Assembly: GCA_023134875.1 (NCBI GenBank)
Contig: JAGLUH010000199.1
Coordinates: 1 to 7,090 of the forward strand
Direction of reading: 5' to 3'
DNA length: 7,090 bases
Origin: Candidatus Zixiibacteriota bacterium
GTDB taxonomy: Bacteria; Zixibacteria; MSB-5A5; CAIYYT01
In this document: in pieces, positions 1 through 5,148 of the stretch
Position numbering within the stretch: position 1 is the first letter of the stretch
How the letters are laid out: every line of letters begins with the position of its first letter
Translations under genes and position numbers: made by a program
Notes under the pieces: model-generated
The model's input: only the letters and a program-made list of their open reading frames with translations
What the model was told of the DNA's origin: nothing
Databases searched by the model: none

Positions 1-73
1 GAATCGCTCCCTCGATCGAAGGCAGCGCGCCCCGATCTGATCCCATACAGTCAATCGCTACCGTCTGATTCAA
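1..73 (-). CDS. plsX: PlsX, phosphate acyltransferase (N-terminal fragment, cut by window edge)
   Basis: Only the first 24 codons are present; the gene continues beyond position 1. The reading frame gives MNQTVAIDCMGSDRGALPSI and so on, which matches the PlsX N-terminus (hydrophobic strand, then the D-x-MG-x-D motif and a following Gly/Pro-rich turn). PlsX converts acyl-ACP to acyl-phosphate for phospholipid synthesis at the membrane surface. The frame is closed upstream by the rpmF stop codon (80-82), so the only plausible start is the TTG at 73-71; the ATG further in would remove the conserved Asp. A GGAA-rich Shine-Dalgarno-like stretch lies inside the last rpmF codons, spaced rather far (about 13 nt) from the TTG. 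The order yceD-rpmF-plsX on one strand is widely conserved and supports the call. The family match is confident although only a short piece is visible. Confidence 0.82.
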   Translation of the reverse strand, partial: MNQTVAIDCMGSDRGALPSIEGAI

Positions 74-79
74 GCGAAC

Positions 80-262
80 TCAGTCTTCCTTTCCGGCGAT
101 GATCTTCTCGCCACGGTAGTAGCCACAATAGGGACAGATATGATGCGGCAGTTTCATCTCATTACAGTTGGGGCATTCCGCCAGACTGGGGGCGCTGATC
201 TTGTAATGGGTGCGCCGTTTCCGGCCGCGCTGTTTTGATTGTCTTCGTTTCGGTAGTGCCAT
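80..262 (-). CDS. rpmF: 50S ribosomal protein L32
   Basis: This 60-residue protein is a structural component of the large ribosomal subunit. It begins MALPKRRQSKQRGRKRR, the typical basic L32 N-terminus. It carries four cysteines as two CxxC pairs (Cys30/Cys33 and Cys43/Cys46), so it is the zinc-binding (C+) form of L32 and not the zinc-independent paralogue used in zinc starvation. The length is normal for the family. The ATG at 262 is preceded by a weak AGAG-type ribosome site. It lies 45 nt downstream of the yceD stop and 6 nt upstream of the plsX TTG, consistent with one transcription unit. Confidence 0.97.
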   Translation of the reverse strand: MALPKRRQSKQRGRKRRTHYKISAPSLAECPNCNEMKLPHHICPYCGYYRGEKIIAGKED

Positions 263-307
263 AGTTTTTTCTCTACGTTTTCCTTATTAGGTGAGCATCA
301 TGCAAGT

Positions 308-826
308 TCAGTTCTCGTTGCCCAGTCGGCGTAAACCCTCCCAGCGCGGATCAGTCCGTTCCGTCCGGCAGTTACAGCTTGAATTATTCAAATTCGCACC
401 ACACTGGGAACATAAGCCGGCACAGTCATCCCGGCAAAGGGGTTTCATCGGTACCTCCAGGGTGATCAGATCACGCAGATGACGGTCAAGATTATACACC
501 GGTTTTGATTCCGGGTAAGGAATAAACTCGTCATCGGTCTCGTCGGCATCCTCCATCTGCTCCTCGGCAACCAGTTGCAATACCAGGTTCAGCGGTACCA
601 GGAAATTCCTTCGGTAGTTTTCCAGGCAGCGCGCACAGGTGAACTCCAGAATAAAGGAGACCCGCCCGGAAAGAAAAATCTCCTTGTCCACGCGGTGGTG
701 CACCAGCCGGTACTCAACATCGGAACACAGCTTCGCCAGTTCAAGATCGGGCTGCAACTCCTCCGGAGTCGCAGTCAACCGGGAATCCGTTTCCTCAAGA
801 GTAACCTGATCAAGCCGTATCTCCAT
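308..826 (-). CDS. yceD: DUF177/YceD family protein, L32-linked cysteine-rich protein
   Basis: A 172-residue protein of the DUF177 (YceD) family, which is nearly always encoded just upstream of rpmF; homologues have been linked to 23S rRNA and ribosome metabolism. Visible features are a CARC pair (Cys64, Cys67), an acidic central stretch (residues about 88-100), and a C-terminal cysteine cluster, PLCRDDCAGLCSQCGANLN then CNC (Cys131, 135, 139, 142, 151, 153), followed by the common DPRW-x-x-L ending. The cysteines suggest metal binding. I chose the ATG at 826. A TTG at 835 in the same frame would add three residues, but it lies at or upstream of the predicted transcription start of the promoter at 836-864. 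There is no Shine-Dalgarno sequence before the ATG, which fits a leaderless message. Biochemical function is unproven. Confidence 0.93.
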   Translation of the reverse strand: MEIRLDQVTLEETDSRLTATPEELQPDLELAKLCSDVEYRLVHHRVDKEIFLSGRVSFILEFTCARCLENYRRNFLVPLNLVLQLVAEEQMEDADETDDEFIPYPESKPVYNLDRHLRDLITLEVPMKPLCRDDCAGLCSQCGANLNNSSCNCRTERTDPRWEGLRRLGNEN

Positions 827-835
827 AGGCCGCAA

Positions 836-864
836 AACTTAAGAGATTCAACTACCCTTGTCAA
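836..864 (-). promoter_or_regulatory. Sigma70-type promoter for yceD-rpmF-plsX
   Basis: On the minus strand a perfect -35 box TTGACA (864-859) is followed by a 17-nt spacer and a -10-like TAAGTT (841-836). Transcription would start about 828-831, only 2-5 nt before the yceD ATG at 826. An AGCGC/GCGCT inverted repeat (864-868 and 876-880) abuts the -35 box and could be a regulator site. The box matches are visible directly; activity is inferred. Confidence 0.6.
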
Positions 865-900
865 GCGCAAAAAAGGCGCTATGGGCGGCTGATTGGGTTG

Positions 901-918
901 TTATCGCTCTGCCGATAA
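901..918. promoter_or_regulatory. Inverted repeat TTATCG-N6-CGATAA in the divergent spacer
   Basis: This perfect 6-bp dyad lies between the two divergent promoters (about 37 bp upstream of the yceD -35 box and 65 bp upstream of the citrate synthase -35 box). Nearby are two further palindromes, TACGTA (921-926) and AAGCGCTT (938-945). The position suits a shared operator, but no known regulator can be named and short dyads arise by chance. Confidence 0.25.
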
Positions 919-982
919 AATACGTAGCCTTCCTCGCAAGCGCTTTTCCTCAAATCATCAGCGGGGAACTGCAAATATCCCC

Positions 983-1011
983 TTGACAATCTACCACATC
1001 TGTATTATATA
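983..1011 (+). promoter_or_regulatory. Sigma70-type promoter for citrate synthase
   Basis: A perfect -35 box TTGACA (983-988) is followed at 17 nt by TATATA (1006-1011). A better -10 match, TATTAT (1003-1008), overlaps it but at a short 14-nt spacing. The predicted start is near 1017-1019, giving a leader of about 125 nt before the ATG at 1145. That leader contains a CRP-type palindrome (1024-1039) and a small CGAG/CTCG hairpin (1069-1079). A second TTGACA at 1043-1048 has no convincing -10 box behind it. Confidence 0.6.
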
Positions 1012-1023
1012 CCGGCGAAATCT

Positions 1024-1039
1024 TGTGAAGGAATTCACA
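1024..1039. promoter_or_regulatory. CRP/FNR-superfamily-type operator, TGTGA-N6-TCACA
   Basis: The 16-bp sequence TGTGAAGGAATTCACA is a perfect dyad with 6-bp arms and exactly matches the core TGTGA-N6-TCACA recognised by CRP-type regulators in proteobacteria. It sits about 5-20 nt downstream of the predicted citrate synthase transcription start, a position expected to block transcription if occupied. Whether this organism has a CRP-type protein with this specificity is unknown. Confidence 0.5.
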
Positions 1040-1144
1040 TTGTTGACATCTTCATTGATGGCAGAAATCGCGAGAAACTCGATGATGGCTGGCTCCTGGT
1101 CTATTGGTGAAAACAGAACAAACTACTTGTAAAGGAGAAAGCGT

Positions 1145-2419
1145 ATGAGCGCAATACAAGACAAACTCGCAGGCCAAATTCCGGCGTTGCGCGAGGAGAT
1201 CAAAACCCTGGTCAAGGAACATGCCGATCAGGTGATTTCGCAGGTTACAATCAAGCAGGCTTACGGCGGCGTGCGCGGTGTCAAGTGCCTTGTTTGCGAC
1301 ACCTCGGAAGTTCCTCCGGATAAAGGGCTTTTAATTCGCAACACGCCGGTGGGCGAGCTGGCCGATCGGCTGCCTGAGGAGATTCTCTGGCTGCTGCTGA
1401 CCGGCGAACTTCCCTCAGCCGACGAACTCAAGGATTTACAGGACGATCTGAGGGCGCGCGCCAAGGTGCCACAGTATGTCTGGGATGTGCTGGAGGCGAT
1501 GCCGAAAGACTCCCACCCGATGGCGATGTTCGATACGGCGATCCTGGTGATGCAGAAAGAGTCGAAGTTTGTCCAGGCCTACAACACCGGCGTCACCAAG
1601 CCTGACTACTGGGTTTATACTTTGGAGGACGCGCTTGACATTATCGCCAAGCTGCCGGCTATTGCCGCAGGGGTCTACCGGCTCCGTTTCAACAAGGGAC
1701 CCAGAATCGATAACGATACCAGCCTTGACTGGTCGAGCGATTACGTGCACATGCTGGGAATGGGCGATTCGGGCGGCAAGTTCACCGAGGCGATGCGTCT
1801 CTATTTCGTGCTTCACAGCGACCATGAGTCAGGCAATGTCAGCGCCCACACCACTGCCTGTGTCAACTCCGCCTTGTCTGATCTTTACTATTCACTCTCC
1901 GCCGGTCTGAACGGCCTGGCTGGCCCGCTGCACGGCTTAGCCAACCAGGAATGTCTCAACTGGATTTTGGAAGTCAAGGAGAAATTCGGTGGTGTTCCCA
2001 CTGACAAGCAGCTTGAGGAATTCGCGTGGGAGACGCTTAAATCCGGCAAAGTGATCCCCGGCTACGGTCATGCCGTGCTGCGTATCACCGATCCTCGTTT
2101 CACCGCTTTCCTGAAATGGTCAAAGGAAAACATCGGCGACGACGAGACCGTCCAGATGGTCGCCAAGGTTTACGATGTAGTTCCGGGCGTGTTGAAGCAG
2201 GTGAAGAAGATCGCCGATCCCTGGCCGAATGTCGACGCCGGCTCCGGTGCGATTCTGTATCACTTTGGCCTGACCGAGTTCCCGTATTACACTGTATTGT
2301 TCAGCGTGTCGCGTGCACTGGGAGTCTGCTCGCAGTCGGTTATGGCACGGGCGATGGGCTGGCCGATTGAGCGGCCGAAATCGATTCCGACGAGTTGGAT
2401 CAAAGCCCAGGTTAAGTAG
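1145..2419 (+). CDS. gltA: Citrate synthase, mitochondrial (eukaryotic-like) type
   Basis: This 424-residue enzyme condenses oxaloacetate and acetyl-CoA to citrate at the entry of the TCA cycle. The sequence follows the pig mitochondrial enzyme with a constant offset of 11 residues. Catalytic His263 (GPLHGLANQ), His309 (PGYGHAVLR) and Asp364 (NVDAGSG) correspond to pig His274, His320 and Asp375. His227 (HSDHESGNVSAHT) and Arg318, Arg390 and Arg410 match the oxaloacetate/CoA-binding residues. It therefore belongs to the eukaryotic-like group, which is also found in some bacteria such as Geobacter, and differs from the common hexameric GltA type. It lacks a targeting peptide. The ATG is preceded by a strong AAAGGAG (1131-1137) at a 7-nt spacing. 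It stands alone on this strand, with its own promoter and a terminator at 2575-2615. An active enzyme is expected. Confidence 0.96.
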   Translation: MSAIQDKLAGQIPALREEIKTLVKEHADQVISQVTIKQAYGGVRGVKCLVCDTSEVPPDKGLLIRNTPVGELADRLPEEILWLLLTGELPSADELKDLQDDLRARAKVPQYVWDVLEAMPKDSHPMAMFDTAILVMQKESKFVQAYNTGVTKPDYWVYTLEDALDIIAKLPAIAAGVYRLRFNKGPRIDNDTSLDWSSDYVHMLGMGDSGGKFTEAMRLYFVLHSDHESGNVSAHTTACVNSALSDLYYSLSAGLNGLAGPLHGLANQECLNWILEVKEKFGGVPTDKQLEEFAWETLKSGKVIPGYGHAVLRITDPRFTAFLKWSKENIGDDETVQMVAKVYDVVPGVLKQVKKIADPWPNVDAGSGAILYHFGLTEFPYYTVLFSVSRALGVCSQSVMARAMGWPIERPKSIPTSWIKAQVK

Positions 2420-2435
2420 AATTCCGGGAACTTTA

Positions 2436-2552
2436 CCACTGCGGTGGAGTTATAACGAGTGAATGAGATGACTAACTCATCTTGATATTTGAAGCCTACC
2501 GGAAGGGCCTGGGGTTTTACTCGCTACACGGTGCTTCCCTGGGGACCCTTCC
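2436..2552 (+). other. Structured 3' region after citrate synthase: three successive hairpins
   Basis: No open frame of note lies here. Three stems are visible on the plus strand: CCAC-TGCG-GTGG (2436-2447), AGATGA-N5-TCATCT (2466-2482), and GGAAGGG (2501-2507) pairing perfectly with CCCTTCC (2546-2552) across a 38-nt inner part. That inner part contains a direct repeat CCTGGGG (2508-2514 and 2538-2544). A TATAAC at 2451-2456 resembles a -10 box but has no matching -35 element. The segment could be a 3' UTR fold or a small RNA that ends at the terminator at 2575-2615. I do not recognise a known RNA family in it. Confidence 0.4.
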
Positions 2553-2574
2553 TTTCCCACCCTGTACCCAACGG

Positions 2575-2615
2575 AGCGGGAGAAGCTGCTAAGTTTCTCC
2601 CGCTTTCCCTTTCTC
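2575..2615 (+). terminator. Rho-independent terminator for the citrate synthase transcript
   Basis: A perfect 10-bp stem, AGCGGGAGAA (2575-2584) with TTCTCCCGCT (2595-2604), encloses a 10-nt loop and is followed by a pyrimidine/T-rich run (2604-2615). It works only for plus-strand transcripts: on the minus strand no T-run follows. The loop and right arm overlap the last codons and the TAG stop (2589-2591) of the convergent gene. Confidence 0.82.
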
Positions 2616-3527
2616 ACCGACCAGCGCGATCATTTCCGTTTCTCCATCGTAGCTGACAAAACGATAATCCTGCAGGGTGGCGATTTCGTCAGTGGCTACT
2701 TTGATTTGATCGGCGGCCTCGCCCAGTGTTCTTATTAGCTTTATCTTGCGCGGGTCTTCCTCATTGTTTGCCAGCAGGTCGATTGACCCGAATATCCCCA
2801 TCAAGGGAGAGTTTATCCGGTGGTTATAAGTACAGACTATCTTGTTGATAATCGAGTCTCGCTCCGCTTCAAATAATTTCTTGCTGGTGAGTTCCAGTTG
2901 ATCGATCAATTTGACGCCAATGCCAAGCAGAACAAACCAGACTGCGGCACAAATCCCGAGCCAGAGAAGGAACTTGATCCAGTGACTGAGCAACAAATCC
3001 GCCTTGGTCTCCGTTATCGGCTGAGTCACTAAGAAAAAACCGGCCACCTTTCCCTCCGGAGATAGACGGAAGGAGGCATTATCACCGGAAATGTATATCA
3101 GAAAAAGCGAGCGGTAGTGCTCGAGGTCATCCTCAAAGAGGGAACCGGTGTAGGCAGTACAGTTCTTACGATCAGCTTTGCTCAGGTGGTTATCGGGGTC
3201 GGCTTTGCCAAAAACATCCTGCACATTCGCAAAAACAGTCTCGCAGTCCAACTCGATATCAAAGCTGCCGAAATCTTCAGTGACCAGGCTGTATCGCTGA
3301 CTGCTGTTGTCCTGGCAGGTACGGGTGTTCAACTCAGCCAGCTTGAGGGAGGCCATCTGCCAGGCATGATTGTAGAAGCGTTTATAGAAGCTCTTCGTCT
3401 CCATTACTCCCTGGAAGCAGAACACGAGACCGGAAATGAAACAGACGATTACAGCGAAAGCCAGGATAGCTTTACGCATGCTGTCATACTGCCCTGACGT
3501 AAAGAATTTTACCAGTAACCGCTTCAA
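2589..3527 (-). CDS. Two-pass membrane sensor-like protein with a DHp (HisKA-like) domain but no ATPase domain
   Basis: A 312-residue protein whose name and signal are not recognisable. In order it has a short basic N-terminus, a membrane segment (about 20-40), an extracytoplasmic part (about 42-182, with Cys71, Cys95, Cys123), and a second membrane segment (about 186-207). A linker helix leads to a segment around YNHRINSPLMGIFGSIDLL (234-252) that resembles the histidine-kinase H-box, with His236 in the phospho-acceptor position. The usual acidic neighbour is Arg237. After the second DHp helix (about 258-283) the protein ends; the N, G1 and G2 ATP-binding boxes are absent. It may be a phosphotransfer or scaffold partner of another kinase, or a non-catalytic sensor. 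The start is uncertain: TTG at 3527 or ATG at 3479 (296 residues); neither has a good ribosome site. The stop lies inside the convergent terminator hairpin. Confidence 0.75.
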   Translation of the reverse strand: MKRLLVKFFTSGQYDSMRKAILAFAVIVCFISGLVFCFQGVMETKSFYKRFYNHAWQMASLKLAELNTRTCQDNSSQRYSLVTEDFGSFDIELDCETVFANVQDVFGKADPDNHLSKADRKNCTAYTGSLFEDDLEHYRSLFLIYISGDNASFRLSPEGKVAGFFLVTQPITETKADLLLSHWIKFLLWLGICAAVWFVLLGIGVKLIDQLELTSKKLFEAERDSIINKIVCTYNHRINSPLMGIFGSIDLLANNEEDPRKIKLIRTLGEAADQIKVATDEIATLQDYRFVSYDGETEMIALVGEKGKAGET

Positions 3528-3555
3528 ACCATTACTCGATGTTTGAGTTCACGGC

Positions 3556-3615
3556 AAGAGATGCCTATCCCTTTTCCGTCAATCGGAGATTGCACTAAAT
3601 GTATCGGCATCTCTT
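3556..3615. repeat. Perfect 10-bp inverted repeat with a nested hairpin, in the spacer upstream of the sensor gene
   Basis: AAGAGATGCC (3556-3565) and GGCATCTCTT (3606-3615) are perfect complements. The 40-nt interior contains a second stem, CAATC-GGA-GATTG (3580-3592). It lies 29 nt before the TTG and about 77 nt before the ATG of the minus-strand sensor-like gene, so it may fold in its leader. The rest of the 3528-3748 spacer holds no gene or clear promoter that I can see. Confidence 0.45.
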
Positions 3616-3748
3616 TCAGTTTCGCTTAGTTAGAAGATAACCAGCCAAATCGGTCTTTGACAGCCGGAGAAAGGAAAACAGCGGCGGATGAAAGTAGACT
3701 CGAAAGGAACTCTATTCACGATTCCCTAATCCAGCCGGCTTTGATCTA

Positions 3749-4702
3749 TCAGAGACGCATTAAGATGCGCAGGGACTTGTAATTGAGCAGAATGGCGCCG
3801 GCTTGCCGAAGAGCTTCGTTGAGGCTACTTGTGGAAAGAATTTGATAGTCAAAGAGCCTGACCTTCCAGGACAAGTCAGGATCAGGCAGGTCGCGCGCTT
3901 CCGGGGAACTAAGCGCCAGTTTGCGGGCGGCCGGTGAATCGAAGGAGGGGTGAAAGTAGAACTCGGTGACACCGGCCGGGAGACTCTCAATTAATTGCAG
4001 GAGAAAGGTTTCTTTCTTCGCACGAGTGGCAAAACGGTAGAAGGGTAGATAGATCAGATTGTCAGGAAAGTGAATTCCCCGCTGACGCGCCTTATCAAGC
4101 CAGCTACTGTCTAATCCCAGTTGTGCCAGTAAGGACGGAGATGCCATCCGCAACGGCAGATCGTATTCCGTTGCCAGTTGCAGGTAGATTTCCGCAAACT
4201 GAGGCGCCAATTGCAGGGTACCTTCGTGGCTGTCAAGATGGGTCACGTCAATCCCATCGGCCAGTGCCTGTTCGATCTGTGCCTTTGCCTCGATCAGGGC
4301 ATCTGCGGGTGTGCCCCTGGCGAAAAACTGGTCGGTAGTGAAATGAAAGCGACCGGAATCATCTACCAGCGAACCGACCTCCGTGGTGCACGTGATCGGC
4401 TGCAAAGGGGCTATTGCGTAATTTGAGGTTAACGTCAGGTGCACACCACAGGATATAGCACTGTTGTCGCGGCAGGCTGTCGCTGCCTGCCGGTAGGCTT
4501 GTGCCGGCACCATTATGGCAGTAGATGTAATTCTCTCACGTGAGTGCAATTCAACAATGGCGTCATTGACCTGCGGACAGATACCAAAATCATCGGCGCT
4601 GATAATTATCAATCGTTCTTGCGAGCTGTAACCCAAGTGTTCCGCCAGCGCACCTTTTTCCCCGCGCCAGAGGTACGCAACGGCTGGTGAGAAGAAGTTC
4701 AT
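3749..4702 (-). CDS. ChbG/YdjC-family carbohydrate deacetylase-like protein, variant subfamily
   Basis: A 317-residue cytoplasmic protein (no signal peptide) of the YdjC/ChbG fold, whose characterised members remove acetyl groups from chito-oligosaccharides or related sugars. The motif ISADDFG (Asp37, Asp38) follows a LAEHLGY lead-in that I recall from a longer YdjC subfamily; GVHLTLT (His88), a GSLVDDSGRF stretch and THLDSHEGT (His155, His159) come next, then EFYFHPSF (His251). The Asp and the two His residues expected to hold the metal are present, but the HxH usually following HLDSH in E. coli-type ChbG is replaced by EGT. I chose the ATG at 4702; a TTG at 4708 is in frame but less likely. 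A weak promoter (4709-4737) would make the message leaderless. The substrate is unknown. The sensor-like gene follows 221 nt downstream. Confidence 0.82.
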   Translation of the reverse strand: MNFFSPAVAYLWRGEKGALAEHLGYSSQERLIIISADDFGICPQVNDAIVELHSRERITSTAIMVPAQAYRQAATACRDNSAISCGVHLTLTSNYAIAPLQPITCTTEVGSLVDDSGRFHFTTDQFFARGTPADALIEAKAQIEQALADGIDVTHLDSHEGTLQLAPQFAEIYLQLATEYDLPLRMASPSLLAQLGLDSSWLDKARQRGIHFPDNLIYLPFYRFATRAKKETFLLQLIESLPAGVTEFYFHPSFDSPAARKLALSSPEARDLPDPDLSWKVRLFDYQILSTSSLNEALRQAGAILLNYKSLRILMRL

Positions 4703-4708
4703 GGTCAA

Positions 4709-4737
4709 TTAATAGGCAAGTCGCTGGCGGTAGGCAA
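4709..4737 (-). promoter_or_regulatory. Weak candidate promoter for the YdjC-like gene
   Basis: On the minus strand TTGCCT (4737-4732) and TATTAA (4714-4709) are separated by 17 nt; each matches its consensus at 4 of 6 positions. The start would fall almost on the ATG at 4702, repeating the leaderless layout seen at yceD. A hairpin with perfect 7-bp arms GTCGCTG/CAGCGAC (4720-4726 and 4744-4750) overlaps it and could be an operator. Confidence 0.3.
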
Positions 4738-4767
4738 CCATAACAGCGACTTTCAGGGGATAATGGG

Positions 4768-4846
4768 AAAAAAAATGGGAGTGGTGGAGGGGGGAACCCG
4801 ACTCTAGCGTCAGGTGGCCAGTTTTAACCGACCAACACCACTCCCA
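4768..4846 (-). terminator. Branched stem followed by U8: intrinsic terminator or structured RNA
   Basis: On the minus strand an 11-bp perfect stem, TGGGAGTGGTG with CACCACTCCCA (4846-4836 and 4786-4776), is followed at once by eight T residues (4775-4768). The interior can form two smaller hairpins: one with a TAAA loop (arms GGTCGGT/ACTGGCC, two G-U pairs) and one with arms CTGAC/GTCGG. A simple terminator does not need this inner structure. It would end transcription of the receptor-propeller operon about 300 nt after its last stop codon, or form the end of a small RNA or a leader switch ahead of the YdjC-like gene. It is not a tRNA or tmRNA by any match I can make. Confidence 0.65.
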
Positions 4847-5148
4847 AATCTCTAACAACTCGGTCGTCAGTTATACTGACTGTTTCACAATGCAGCAAAA
4901 TGTATGCCAGCGAAGTAAACCTTCAAGTGTTACAAATCTGGCACCGAGGCAGACCCGGAGACCACCAACTTGATATTAATCAAGGAATTACAGAACTGTA
5001 CTGCGAATCACCCTCTATACCGCAGGCACAATGATTTGTAGAGTCCACAAGGAAGGTCGAAATATGCAATTGATTGCTAATTTCTTACATAAAGAGTAAC
5101 AGTGCCTTTATTTTTTACCCATTGCGCTGAATCCGGCAGGGAATGCTC
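4847..5148. other. Gene-free spacer with short palindromes
   Basis: No credible gene is visible in these about 300 bases. They hold three small dyads: GTCAGT-TAT-ACTGAC (4866-4880), TACAG-AA-CTGTA (4989-5000) and GCAAT-TG-ATTGC (5066-5077). There is no terminator directly after the propeller gene on the minus strand, so this part is probably its 3' untranslated region up to the U8 element. Confidence 0.4.

Noticed and set aside
1043..1048. Second TTGACA as an alternative citrate synthase promoter
   Set aside because: No acceptable -10 box at 15-19 nt spacing.
893..1132. 79-codon plus-strand ORF covering the citrate synthase promoter and leader
   Set aside because: It begins upstream of the predicted transcription start, overlaps promoter and operator, and its translation resembles no protein.
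2491..2552. Small SRP RNA (CCGGAAGG resembles part of the 4.5S RNA apical region)
   Set aside because: The match stops before the conserved GGAAGGAAGCAG part, and the opposing strand of the SRP helix is absent.
3661..3738. CAGCCGG repeated at 3661-3667 and 3732-3738 as an attachment site or terminator pair
   Set aside because: Only seven bases, part of one copy is self-complementary, no T-run and no mobile gene nearby.
4776..4846. tRNA or tmRNA reading of the 71-nt stem structure (it contains CCACCA on the minus strand)
   Set aside because: No standard T-loop, D-arm or anticodon arm, the CCACCA lies inside the closing stem, and no tmRNA tag frame or conserved 5' end is visible.
5064..5099. 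11-codon plus-strand ORF (MQLIANFLHKE) with an AAGGAAGG ribosome-like site
   Set aside because: Very short, no promoter or downstream gene on that strand, and it lies in the 3' region of a minus-strand operon; most likely chance.
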